Below the pieces are notes generated by a model. It worked only from the letters and a program-made list of their open reading frames with translations, ran no database searches and was not told the origin of the DNA. A DNA stretch of 6,462 bases from an uncultured Paraglaciecola sp. (GTDB taxonomy: Bacteria > Pseudomonadota > Gammaproteobacteria > Enterobacterales > Alteromonadaceae): assembly GCA_905479025.1 (NCBI GenBank), contig CAJQKX010000561.1:1-6462 (forward strand), in the 5' to 3' direction. Positions 1-5,837 of this stretch are shown here, piece after piece. The translations under genes were made by a program, and so were the position numbers. How positions within the stretch are numbered: the first letter of the stretch is position 1; the number at the start of each line of letters is the position of its first letter.

Positions 1-1071
1 ATCATGGGATTCTCCAAAGTAATCATCTATGTGGGCATTTGTGACTTCTGGCATTGAGGTCCCTATATCAACTAAGCGGTACCAATCTGCCGTCATTTTT
101 AATGTCTTGTCTACGTCCCATCTAGGCTGCCACCGCAACTTGTGGTGGGCAAGATCGCAATTAAGTTGCAGTAGATTCGCTTCATGAAAGTCCGATGGCA
201 CTGCACCCAGTAAAACCGAACCTTGCCCATAAACATCAACAATCGTCTGCGCTACATCACCGACATTTCGTGGTTCCTGAGAGCCAGGTCCAAAATTCCA
301 TGGATGAGCGAATTTTTGAGGATCCTCAAACAGCTTTTGGGCTAATAAAATATAACCTGAGAGTGGCTCCAGCACATGCTGCCATGGCCTTGTAGACTGA
401 GGATTTCTTAATTCAATTGGTTTATTCTGACGAATTGCTCGAATGCAATCAGGAACAATCCTGTCAAGAGAATAGTCGCCGCCCCCAATTACATTCCCCG
501 CACGAACAGAAGCCGCGCCCAAATTAGGCCTATCTCGATAGAATGAGCGAGTGTACGAGCTAAAGACTATTTCTGCAGCTGCTTTGGATGCACTGTAAGG
601 GTCATGACCACCCAGCATGTCCGTTTCTCTATAACCCCACTCCCACTCAACATTCTCATAACATTTGTCTGAGGTAACATAGATCATACTTTTTACCGAT
701 CCACACTTATTGACCGCTTGCAAAATATTCAAAGAGCCCATCACATTGGTAGAATAAGTATCTACAGGGTCTGTATATGCCAACTTTACAAGTGCTTGAG
801 CAGCTAGGTGGAAAACAATATCTGGTTTAAAAGCTGTCATTGCCTCAGTCAACCTCTCTTGATCACGGATATCACCTTCGACATGTGTGATCAAATTCTT
901 TAAGCCTAATCCGTTAAAATGACTCTCATTATCAATCATAGGAAGAGAGTAGCCGCAAACGCTAGCCCCTGATCGCACCATTATCTGGGTAAGCCACGTA
1001 CCTTTAAATCCGGTATGCCCCGTTATAAAAATTCTCTTTCCCGCAAAGAACGCTAACTCACTGAAAACCAT
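1..1071 (-). CDS. rfbG: CDP-glucose 4,6-dehydratase, 3' end cut by window edge
   Basis: This is an extended short-chain dehydrogenase/reductase of the RfbG type. It uses bound NAD to convert CDP-glucose to CDP-4-keto-6-deoxyglucose, the entry step to CDP-linked deoxysugars, in the cytoplasm. My translation gives 357 codons with no stop, about the usual family length, so only a few residues or just the stop should be missing. Visible marks are the Rossmann segment TGHTGFKGTWL (residues 17-27), the HLAAQ segment (88-92), TSDK (133-136) followed by the RfbG-like CYENVEWEWGYRE, the catalytic YSASK (Tyr159, Lys163), and RAGNVIGGGD (190-199). The ATG at 1071 has a strong purine-rich ribosome binding site (GAGGAAG at 1076-1082). 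It lies 113 bp downstream of the oxidoreductase gene, the widest gap between intact genes here. The rfbF partner (glucose-1-phosphate cytidylyltransferase) is not in the window. The family call is very secure; only the C-terminus is unseen. Confidence 0.95.
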   Translation of the reverse strand, partial: MVFSELAFFAGKRIFITGHTGFKGTWLTQIMVRSGASVCGYSLPMIDNESHFNGLGLKNLITHVEGDIRDQERLTEAMTAFKPDIVFHLAAQALVKLAYTDPVDTYSTNVMGSLNILQAVNKCGSVKSMIYVTSDKCYENVEWEWGYRETDMLGGHDPYSASKAAAEIVFSSYTRSFYRDRPNLGAASVRAGNVIGGGDYSLDRIVPDCIRAIRQNKPIELRNPQSTRPWQHVLEPLSGYILLAQKLFEDPQKFAHPWNFGPGSQEPRNVGDVAQTIVDVYGQGSVLLGAVPSDFHEANLLQLNCDLAHHKLRWQPRWDVDKTLKMTADWYRLVDIGTSMPEVTNAHIDDYFGESHD

Positions 1072-1139
1072 TTTTCTTCCTCTTCCTACCGTAAATATTT
1101 TATCTCACTAGAAACGCAATTATTTAATTATCCAAATCC

Positions 1140-1169
1140 ATAATACGATATAGAACCTCACTATCTTAA
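1140..1169 (-). promoter_or_regulatory. possible sigma70-like promoter for rfbG
   Basis: On the minus strand, TTAAGA (1164-1169) and TATTAT (1140-1145) are separated by 18 bases. They match the -35 and -10 consensus at 4 and 5 of 6 positions. The site sits in the 113-bp gap before rfbG, which is long compared with the other junctions of this gene row. In such AT-rich DNA a match like this is expected by chance fairly often, so this is only a candidate internal promoter. Confidence 0.2.
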
Positions 1170-1176
1170 GGACCTA

Positions 1177-1197
1177 AAACTTACCTAAGGTAAGTTT
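1177..1197 (-). terminator. hairpin overlapping the oxidoreductase stop codon, weak terminator candidate
   Basis: A perfect 9-bp inverted repeat, AAACTTACC / GGTAAGTTT, encloses a 3-base loop. On the minus strand the left arm encodes the last residues of the oxidoreductase, the stop codon falls at the loop, and the right arm ends in a short run of four T. The stem has only three G:C pairs and the T tract is short, so it would be at best a weak or attenuating terminator. It may instead protect an mRNA 3' end or be chance. Confidence 0.3.
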
Positions 1198-2405
1198 ATG
1201 TCATCCTTCAGAGATCTGATGAACTTAATAACACTAGGATTTAAAGCTTCTATATTTGTATTTTGAAAATCTTTTAGGAATTGCCCATCACAAATAATAT
1301 CTAAATAGCGAGATGTCATTTCATCACTCTTATCGTGAGTAACTTTCAAGGTTCCTCGAACCAACTCCGATACAAAATAATAAATATCTCTTTTATCTAT
1401 TTCTTTTTGATTAAGATGGTCTATTAGCCAAGTATCCAAGGATATTAGATATGCGGACTCTATCTCATCAATTAATTTGCTGATCGACAACGCTAATTTA
1501 CCAGTTTCTTCTCGGTCAAATTTATCCGACTCTACTTGTGTTAAAAATTCAGTGACCATTTTTTCTAATGGACTTGGAGATGAACCCCAATATAAGTCTC
1601 CACTAAAAGTATGGCCATCAATTAACATCGCACCTGGTTCAGCGGAAAAATCTAACTCACAGTCCTTCTGGCCCTTAGTGAAAATTGTTCTTCTTCTCTT
1701 GTCAGAATTTCGTTCTAGCACTAAACAACATTCAATATTCGAAATAAAAATTACAATTTCTACACAACTGCCACCACGACTGACCTTGCAACTACCAAAT
1801 TCAAACGTTTGATTCTTAAATATTTTAGATAAGATTGACAACACATGAGGCAGGACATCTTTGAATACAGGGGTTGCTGCATCAAAACTTTTTACTTCCC
1901 CGTATCGCGGTTCGGCAAATTTATCCGTCCAAGTAAAGCGCACTTTTTGAATATCATCAGCACTTCCTAGTTGCTTGATAAAATTATCGATGTAACTCGC
2001 ATACAAAAAAACCCATGATGACGATAAAAGCGTTCCGTTGCCTTTTGCACTTTTAATTAACGCTAATGTCTCCTTAAAAGTTGGTGTCATAGGCTTTTCG
2101 ACTAACACTGGAACTTTTGCCACAATAGCCATTTTTACACTTCTTTTATGGCCTTCCACCGAATTTACAACAACAGCTGCCTTATACCTCGACCCAAAAA
2201 AGTCTGGGTCGGCATCGGTGACAAATACTCTATCTCCGAAACCATTATTATCGATCCATAGGCGCATATCGCCGACAAGATGTTTTGTGTGCACGGTGAA
2301 ATTCACATTTGACTTGGTTTTAGCTAAAAATACACCTAATAGAACCCTTGCCCAACGGCCTCCGCCAAACACTGCAATTTTCGTCTTTCCGTTCTCCAGT
2401 TCCAT
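1185..2405 (-). CDS. Gfo/Idh/MocA-family NAD(P)-dependent sugar oxidoreductase with C-terminal extension
   Basis: This 406-residue protein has an N-terminal Rossmann domain with the nucleotide-binding loop GGGRWA (residues 14-19) and the family signature EKP (103-105) after VPVLV. The second, substrate-binding domain follows, with DVLPHVLSIL (183-192), whose His187 sits where the family usually has its active-site histidine. Members oxidise or reduce sugar hydroxyl or keto groups; KijD10 in D-kijanose synthesis is a characterised sugar ketoreductase that works in a pathway with a C-methyltransferase. Here the gene lies between a C-methyltransferase gene and rfbG, so ketoreduction of a CDP-linked keto-deoxysugar is a reasonable inference, not shown. 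Family members usually end after about 320-350 residues; residues from about 326 to 406 form an extra, probably helical, tail I cannot assign. The ATG at 2405 follows an AGG nine bases upstream and is 40 bp from the stop of the methyltransferase gene, consistent with one operon. Confidence 0.85.
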   Translation of the reverse strand: MELENGKTKIAVFGGGRWARVLLGVFLAKTKSNVNFTVHTKHLVGDMRLWIDNNGFGDRVFVTDADPDFFGSRYKAAVVVNSVEGHKRSVKMAIVAKVPVLVEKPMTPTFKETLALIKSAKGNGTLLSSSWVFLYASYIDNFIKQLGSADDIQKVRFTWTDKFAEPRYGEVKSFDAATPVFKDVLPHVLSILSKIFKNQTFEFGSCKVSRGGSCVEIVIFISNIECCLVLERNSDKRRRTIFTKGQKDCELDFSAEPGAMLIDGHTFSGDLYWGSSPSPLEKMVTEFLTQVESDKFDREETGKLALSISKLIDEIESAYLISLDTWLIDHLNQKEIDKRDIYYFVSELVRGTLKVTHDKSDEMTSRYLDIICDGQFLKDFQNTNIEALNPSVIKFIRSLKDDINLP

Positions 2406-2445
2406 AAAAAATAGCCTGATTAGCTGAGTATATACACAAATCTAC

Positions 2446-3666
2446 CTAGCTAAAATCGTCGCTGTCCAGAATATCAGTAATAGGTCCTACATACCCGGAT
2501 TTCACAAGATAGCCATGTATCTCTTTACTAATGTGCCACGCTAAATTTAAAAGTGGCTTTTCCAAATTATCGCTAGCTAATAAGTCATCATCCGACAGAA
2601 TTGGGATTCTAGTCCCAGGCACATAATGATCAATTTTCAATGATCCTGGCTTTTCATATACCGCCGAAATCATATTCTCATCAATATTTAACATCTTAAC
2701 CAAGATCGCTGACCGTCCTGGAAAGGCCTTAGCACGAATTTTGCCATGCTGTTCAAAGGTCGACTTAAGAATTGATCCTTTAGATACCAACCATTTTTCA
2801 ATATTAGATTTAAGCTCTTCAAACTGATCTTCAAATAAACTCTCTTTGTCATCTAAGTCACTCAGCACTAGCTGATTCTTCATTTGTGAGTTTAATCCCA
2901 TAAACACACGAATATTTCCGCCATAACGCGATGGAAACTCAACAGCTTCGAGATCAATTCCTAAAGTTTTAGCCATAAATTTAAATGAAGTATAACTATA
3001 GGTTCGAGGATGCTCATGGTAAAACGTATCGAACTGATTCCCATCTAGAACTGCACCAAGATAGTGATTTTCAATGACAATTTTAGTGTTTTTATCTTGT
3101 AAGACTTTTAGTGATGCAAGAACACCGGCCAAGTCCTCAATGTGTGCGAACACATTAGTAAAGGTTATAATGTCCGGGTGACCATGAGCTTTTAAAATCT
3201 TTTCTGCTAAATCTACTGACAAATAATCTGAATATACCTGGTGGCCCTTTGATTCAGCGTCTTTACTTGCATCTGTGGGCTCAATGCCTATTGTCACTGC
3301 GCCTTTTTGTTTGAAAAAATCTAATAAACTACCATCATTACAACCTATATCTACGACTATTTTTTTATCTAAAGACCCAAATTTATCTACACAAGAGTCA
3401 ACTAGTCCCGACATGCCCGACAAGACATCAGCTGTAAACCTAGAGCGATAATGATAAGACTTGGGAAATAACTCTTCTTTAGGCACCTGGAATTTTTGAT
3501 GACCTGTTCTACAAACATTACAGTAAAGAATTTCAATAGGATATTCTTTACAGACCCTTGGATCTCCAACTGGAACCAAATCATCACACATGGGGTGCTT
3601 GCCCAAGTTCAACACGGGTTTTAGAGAAGTGTTACCACAAACCTCACAATTATCGATTGCATTCAT
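2446..3666 (-). CDS. TylC3/TcaB9-type SAM-dependent sugar C-methyltransferase
   Basis: This 406-residue protein has the three-part layout of nucleotide-deoxysugar C-methyltransferases. First comes a zinc-binding N-terminus with Cys7, Cys10, Cys49 and Cys52 (CEVC and CNVC). Next is a SAM-binding Rossmann domain with DIGCNDGSLL (106-115) and IGIEP (126-130). Last is a C-terminal domain with YVPGTRIPI (348-356) and LAWHISKEI (375-383). The catalytic region is kept: His175 in NVFAHIEDL, and Tyr216, Glu218 and His219 in FYHEHP, matching the Tyr-x-Glu-His residues described for TcaB9. Such enzymes methylate the carbon next to a 4-ketone, usually C-3, of a nucleotide-linked 4-keto-deoxysugar. The rfbG gene two genes downstream suggests a CDP-linked substrate; characterised relatives mostly use dTDP-sugars. 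The start at 3666 has only a weak GGGA-type binding site, and the 62 bp before it is largely heptamer repeat. The family is secure; the exact position methylated is inferred. Confidence 0.9.
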   Translation of the reverse strand: MNAIDNCEVCGNTSLKPVLNLGKHPMCDDLVPVGDPRVCKEYPIEILYCNVCRTGHQKFQVPKEELFPKSYHYRSRFTADVLSGMSGLVDSCVDKFGSLDKKIVVDIGCNDGSLLDFFKQKGAVTIGIEPTDASKDAESKGHQVYSDYLSVDLAEKILKAHGHPDIITFTNVFAHIEDLAGVLASLKVLQDKNTKIVIENHYLGAVLDGNQFDTFYHEHPRTYSYTSFKFMAKTLGIDLEAVEFPSRYGGNIRVFMGLNSQMKNQLVLSDLDDKESLFEDQFEELKSNIEKWLVSKGSILKSTFEQHGKIRAKAFPGRSAILVKMLNIDENMISAVYEKPGSLKIDHYVPGTRIPILSDDDLLASDNLEKPLLNLAWHISKEIHGYLVKSGYVGPITDILDSDDFS

Positions 3667-3682
3667 TACATTTTCCCATTCA

Positions 3683-3745
3683 GAGTTTAAAGTTTAGAGT
3701 TTAGAGCTTAGAGCTTAGAGCTTAGAGCTTAGAGCTTAGAGCTTA
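3683..3745. repeat. heptanucleotide tandem repeat, nine units
   Basis: Nine head-to-tail 7-bp units. On the plus strand they read GAGTTTA, AAGTTTA, GAGTTTA, then six identical GAGCTTA, followed by a partial GAGC (3746-3749). The perfect copies lie at the glycosyltransferase end and the diverged ones at the C-methyltransferase end. On the minus strand the unit is TAAGCTC. The first copies read encode the last residues of the glycosyltransferase (LSSKL) and supply its TAA stop at 3729; the rest fills most of the spacer before the next gene. Arrays of 7-bp units between genes are known from some bacteria, such as the STRR repeats of cyanobacteria; I do not claim kinship. Confidence 0.95.
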
Positions 3746-4742
3746 GAGCCTTTATCTTTCGGAACAAAAAATAAAGAGCAGATAAATAGACATTTGGATA
3801 TAACGCGCATCTTACATAATGCCTAAAAAGGCCAAGGTTAAAACTATATAATTCTCTATGGATCACCATCATGATGACTCCAGAAAAGTAGTTCCGTAAT
3901 GCAAAGTTTTTACAACGAATATATCGCCAATATGACATTCCGTTATCTTTATATGCGTCCAAAGCCTCAACTAGCCGTATATTTCTAACCAACGGCTCAA
4001 GAGGTGCCCATTCTCTATGGCCTGTAATGCATACATTCATAGGCAACGCGTTAAAATATGCACGCGATTTAGAAAATGCATGTGCCCAGATTTTTAGATG
4101 TGGAAAAGTATTATCAAAATGGGAAAAAGTTTCACCAGAATTTATTGCTCGCGAATCAAGTCTACCAGTCATAACATCCCATTTCGACTTACGGAACGCA
4201 GACAAGAACATACCACCCAAAAAGTCAAAGCTAACTCTGGGATCAATAAGCTCAAAGAAATCCAGTTCCCCTGAATCTGTTTTTCCCGAAAAAGGTTCCA
4301 TGGCTAATGGTAACTTTCTAGTGTCAAAAGGGTGCGCCTGCAATTCGATATAACTCTTATCTAGATGAAAAGAATTAAGATAAAAGAAATCAATTCCTTT
4401 GTTATCATCAAGAAGCGGTAGTAGCCTATCGAACGTATCTGGCAACAATAGATCGTCGTCACCGATTAGCCATACAAATTCGCCTTTGGCCATAGATACT
4501 ACCTGTATAAAATTTCGAGGTATGCCAAGGTTTTTTTCATTCCTATGGTAGTTGATCTCCAGAGATTGCGCCGCTTTCTTTATAATATTAGATATGTCGT
4601 CATCAGAACCATTATCAGACACACATACCTCAAACCGCCCAGCATGTTTTTTAGCTGCGATAGCTATGGAATTTAGGCAGTTAGCCAAGCTATCGGCTCT
4701 GTTATAAGTGGGGATGCATATAGATAATTTAGGCTTAAGCAT
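3729..4742 (-). CDS. family 2 glycosyltransferase
   Basis: This 337-residue protein has a clear GT-A fold N-terminus. LSICIPTYNRADSL (residues 6-19) opens the nucleotide-binding domain, VSDNGSDDD (41-49) follows, and the metal-binding DxD-type motif is GDDD (94-97) in WLIGDDDLLLPD. This is the pattern of inverting family 2 transferases that add a sugar from a nucleotide donor to a lipid-linked glycan at the cytoplasmic face of the membrane. It resembles the type used for deoxysugars such as abequose, but donor and acceptor cannot be read from the sequence. The C-terminal ~55 residues are rich in aromatic and basic residues (YLSALYFLFRK), which may help membrane contact. The last codons and the stop lie inside the heptamer repeat, so the tail LSSKL is repeat-encoded. 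The ATG at 4742 is 13 bp after the stop of the preceding methyltransferase gene, with no good ribosome binding site, suggesting translational coupling. Confidence 0.9.
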   Translation of the reverse strand: MLKPKLSICIPTYNRADSLANCLNSIAIAAKKHAGRFEVCVSDNGSDDDISNIIKKAAQSLEINYHRNEKNLGIPRNFIQVVSMAKGEFVWLIGDDDLLLPDTFDRLLPLLDDNKGIDFFYLNSFHLDKSYIELQAHPFDTRKLPLAMEPFSGKTDSGELDFFELIDPRVSFDFLGGMFLSAFRKSKWDVMTGRLDSRAINSGETFSHFDNTFPHLKIWAHAFSKSRAYFNALPMNVCITGHREWAPLEPLVRNIRLVEALDAYKDNGMSYWRYIRCKNFALRNYFSGVIMMVIHRELYSFNLGLFRHYVRCALYPNVYLSALYFLFRKIKALSSKL

Positions 4743-4755
4743 AAAAGTTAGCTGT

Positions 4756-5301
4756 CTAAATCTTTTTTAAGTAATATGAAATTTCATGTAACGGAAGCAC
4801 AGAACTAAAAACGTTTTCATAGATCGAAGGCCATCTGTTGGCCAAGGCGACTAAGCTACTTTTAATTAGTCCAGATTTCAAATGCTCATGAAAAACTATT
4901 TTCTCAACCTTGAAGTGCGCTTTAGTGTAATCATACCGCCTATGAATCGGATGCTCAGGATCGTAATATGAAAACGACTCAATAGTATAAAATGTTTTGT
5001 GAGTAGGGTCATGAAAGGCTGAAGGGGATCTAAAATAAGGCACGATTACCTTGACCTCTCCCTCTGATTTTAGAATCCGGTGTATCTCCTCCATAACGCT
5101 CATTGGACTGTCTAAATGCTCAAGACAATTATCAATATATACTCTATCGACACTTCCACTTTCAAAAGGATATGGAAAACAATTCAAGTCATGGCTGATA
5201 TCGCCATCTACCCTTGCATTATAGTCAACCCCGACAGTTCCGGGTCGCTTTTTGTTCCCACAACCCAGATCTAGCATAAACGGCACATAATTTTGACTCA
5301 T
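4756..5301 (-). CDS. small class I SAM-dependent methyltransferase
   Basis: This 181-residue, single-domain protein is of the Methyltransf_11 type. SAM-binding motif I is LDLGCGNKKRPG (residues 10-21), followed by the acidic strand end GVDYN (24-28). Next come the motif around DNCLEHL (58-64) and EEIHRILKSEGEVKVIVPYF (71-90), the usual post-motif strand. HDPTHKTFYTIESF (97-110) is a segment I associate with a subgroup found in polysaccharide clusters. The likely role is methylation of a sugar, glycan or lipid-linked intermediate in the cytoplasm; the acceptor atom is unknown. It begins only nine residues before motif I, normal for this subgroup, so the start at 5301 is credible; AAGGA lies about ten bases upstream. 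It is the first intact gene after the IS remnant and is closely followed by the glycosyltransferase gene. A 13-codon open frame overlaps its start (ATGA). Confidence 0.85.
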   Translation of the reverse strand: MSQNYVPFMLDLGCGNKKRPGTVGVDYNARVDGDISHDLNCFPYPFESGSVDRVYIDNCLEHLDSPMSVMEEIHRILKSEGEVKVIVPYFRSPSAFHDPTHKTFYTIESFSYYDPEHPIHRRYDYTKAHFKVEKIVFHEHLKSGLIKSSLVALANRWPSIYENVFSSVLPLHEISYYLKKI

Positions 5302-5350
5302 ATGAAACTTTTCCTTATTAAGAGAAAATAATTGGACATATCGTATTACC

Positions 5351-5378
5351 TTTTTAAATCACCAACAGACCCTGTAAA
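5351..5378 (-). promoter_or_regulatory. possible hybrid promoter at the IS256-type end
   Basis: On the minus strand TTTACA (5373-5378), which matches the -35 consensus at 5 of 6 positions, lies inside the putative IS terminus. It is followed after 16 bases by TAAAAA (5351-5356), a 4 of 6 match to the -10 box in flanking DNA. IS256 itself is known to carry an outward -35 that can form hybrid promoters with adjacent -10 sequences. Here this would drive the small methyltransferase gene starting at 5301 and the genes after it. The match is modest and untested. Confidence 0.3.
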
Positions 5379-5400
5379 TAACTCTGTGTATCTGCCTTGG

Positions 5401-5745
5401 TTAAATATGGTCTGACAGTCTGTCTTCAAAAACAATCATAAAGTGGTTTAGTGCTGCGCGCCAGTTATGAATTGGCATGGTCCATCTTTTAGAGGCTTCA
5501 CGTGTGGCTAGATAAACCACCTTTTTAGCCGCATCATCATGGGGAAACAACTTTCGTTTCTTGATCGGTTTGCGGATAACACTGTTCAGAGATTCAATGG
5601 CGTTGGTGGTATAAATGGCCTTCCTGATTTCTGGCGGGTAGCCAAAAAACGTGTTGAGGTTGTCCCAGTTTTTGCGCCATGAACGGGTGATTAAGGGATA
5701 CTTAACTCGGTAATACGCAATGTTTTCACCGAGTTTTTTAAGGAT
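5401..5745 (-). pseudogene. IS256-family transposase, C-terminal fragment
   Basis: Translating the minus strand from about 5703 down to the TAA at 5401-5403 gives a typical IS256/Mutator transposase end. It contains KYPLITRSWRKNWDNL, then FFGYPPEIRKAIYTTNAIES, a basic stretch RKPIKKRKLFPHD, then YLATREASKRWTMPIHNW and RAALNHFMIVFEDRL. The Glu in TTNAIE corresponds to the last residue of the family's DDE catalytic triad; both Asp residues and the DNA-binding N-terminus are missing. The frame stays open back to a TAA at 5746-5748, but residues encoded above 5703 no longer look like transposase, and I see no start codon with a ribosome binding site. About 100 residues remain of roughly 400, with no internal stop or frameshift in that part, so truncation by deletion is likelier than gradual decay. 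The protein would be inactive if made. Confidence 0.85.
5704..5739 (+). terminator. hairpin with T-run at the inner edge of the IS remnant
   Basis: AACTCGGT (5704-5711) and ACCGAGTT (5728-5735) form a perfect 8-bp stem with a 16-base loop, and a run of six T (5734-5739) overlaps and follows the right arm. On the plus strand this has the shape of an intrinsic terminator, though the loop is long and no plus-strand gene leads into it. It starts exactly where transposase similarity ends, so it may mark the breakpoint of the truncation. Confidence 0.25.
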
Positions 5746-5837
5746 TTAGATAACTCAATTAACAAAGCTCGTACTTGCTTGGTTCTCTATTTTCATAGGT
5801 AAGTTAAACATGGCAAATAGTCACTGTTTTTCCTAAA

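Larger units (their letters stand above)
5368..5745 (-). mobile_element. IS256-family insertion sequence remnant (3' portion)
   Basis: Between the dioxygenase and the small methyltransferase lies a piece of an IS256-family (Mutator-like) element. It keeps the C-terminal quarter of the transposase gene and, after its stop at 5401, about 30 bases ending GACCCTGTAAATAACTCTG (read on the plus strand from 5368), which look like this family's terminal repeat. The opposite terminus and the first three quarters of the transposase are absent, so the element cannot move by itself, and no target duplication can be defined. The inner limit is uncertain: transposase similarity stops near 5703, and 5746-5837 shows nothing recognisable. 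The fragment looks richer in G+C than the genes around it, fitting a separate origin. Confidence 0.75.

Noticed and set aside
2038..2427. Long plus-strand open frame of 129 codons, with similar ones at 195-395, 1477-1812, 4027-4353 and 5845-6117
   Set aside because: Each lies antisense inside a well-supported minus-strand gene, has no recognisable domain and reads as low-quality shadow protein.
3402..3587. Minus-strand open frame of 61 codons inside the C-methyltransferase gene
   Set aside because: It is in another frame of a gene whose motifs are continuous across the region; no ribosome binding site or family resemblance.
3683..3745. Telomere-like repeat (TTTAGAG resembles plant TTTAGGG)
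   Set aside because: The unit differs from the telomere motif, the array is short and internal, and all surrounding genes are bacterial; the likeness is chance.
3683..3745. Heptamer array as an on/off phase-variation switch of the glycosyltransferase
   Set aside because: The reading frame meets a stop within the first copies whatever the copy number, so slippage cannot shift the body of the protein out of frame.
3683..3745. CRISPR array
   Set aside because: Units are 7 bp, directly abutting and without spacers.
5746..5837. Small genes between the dioxygenase and the IS remnant
   Set aside because: Frames are under about 35 codons, with no family resemblance and no convincing ribosome binding site.
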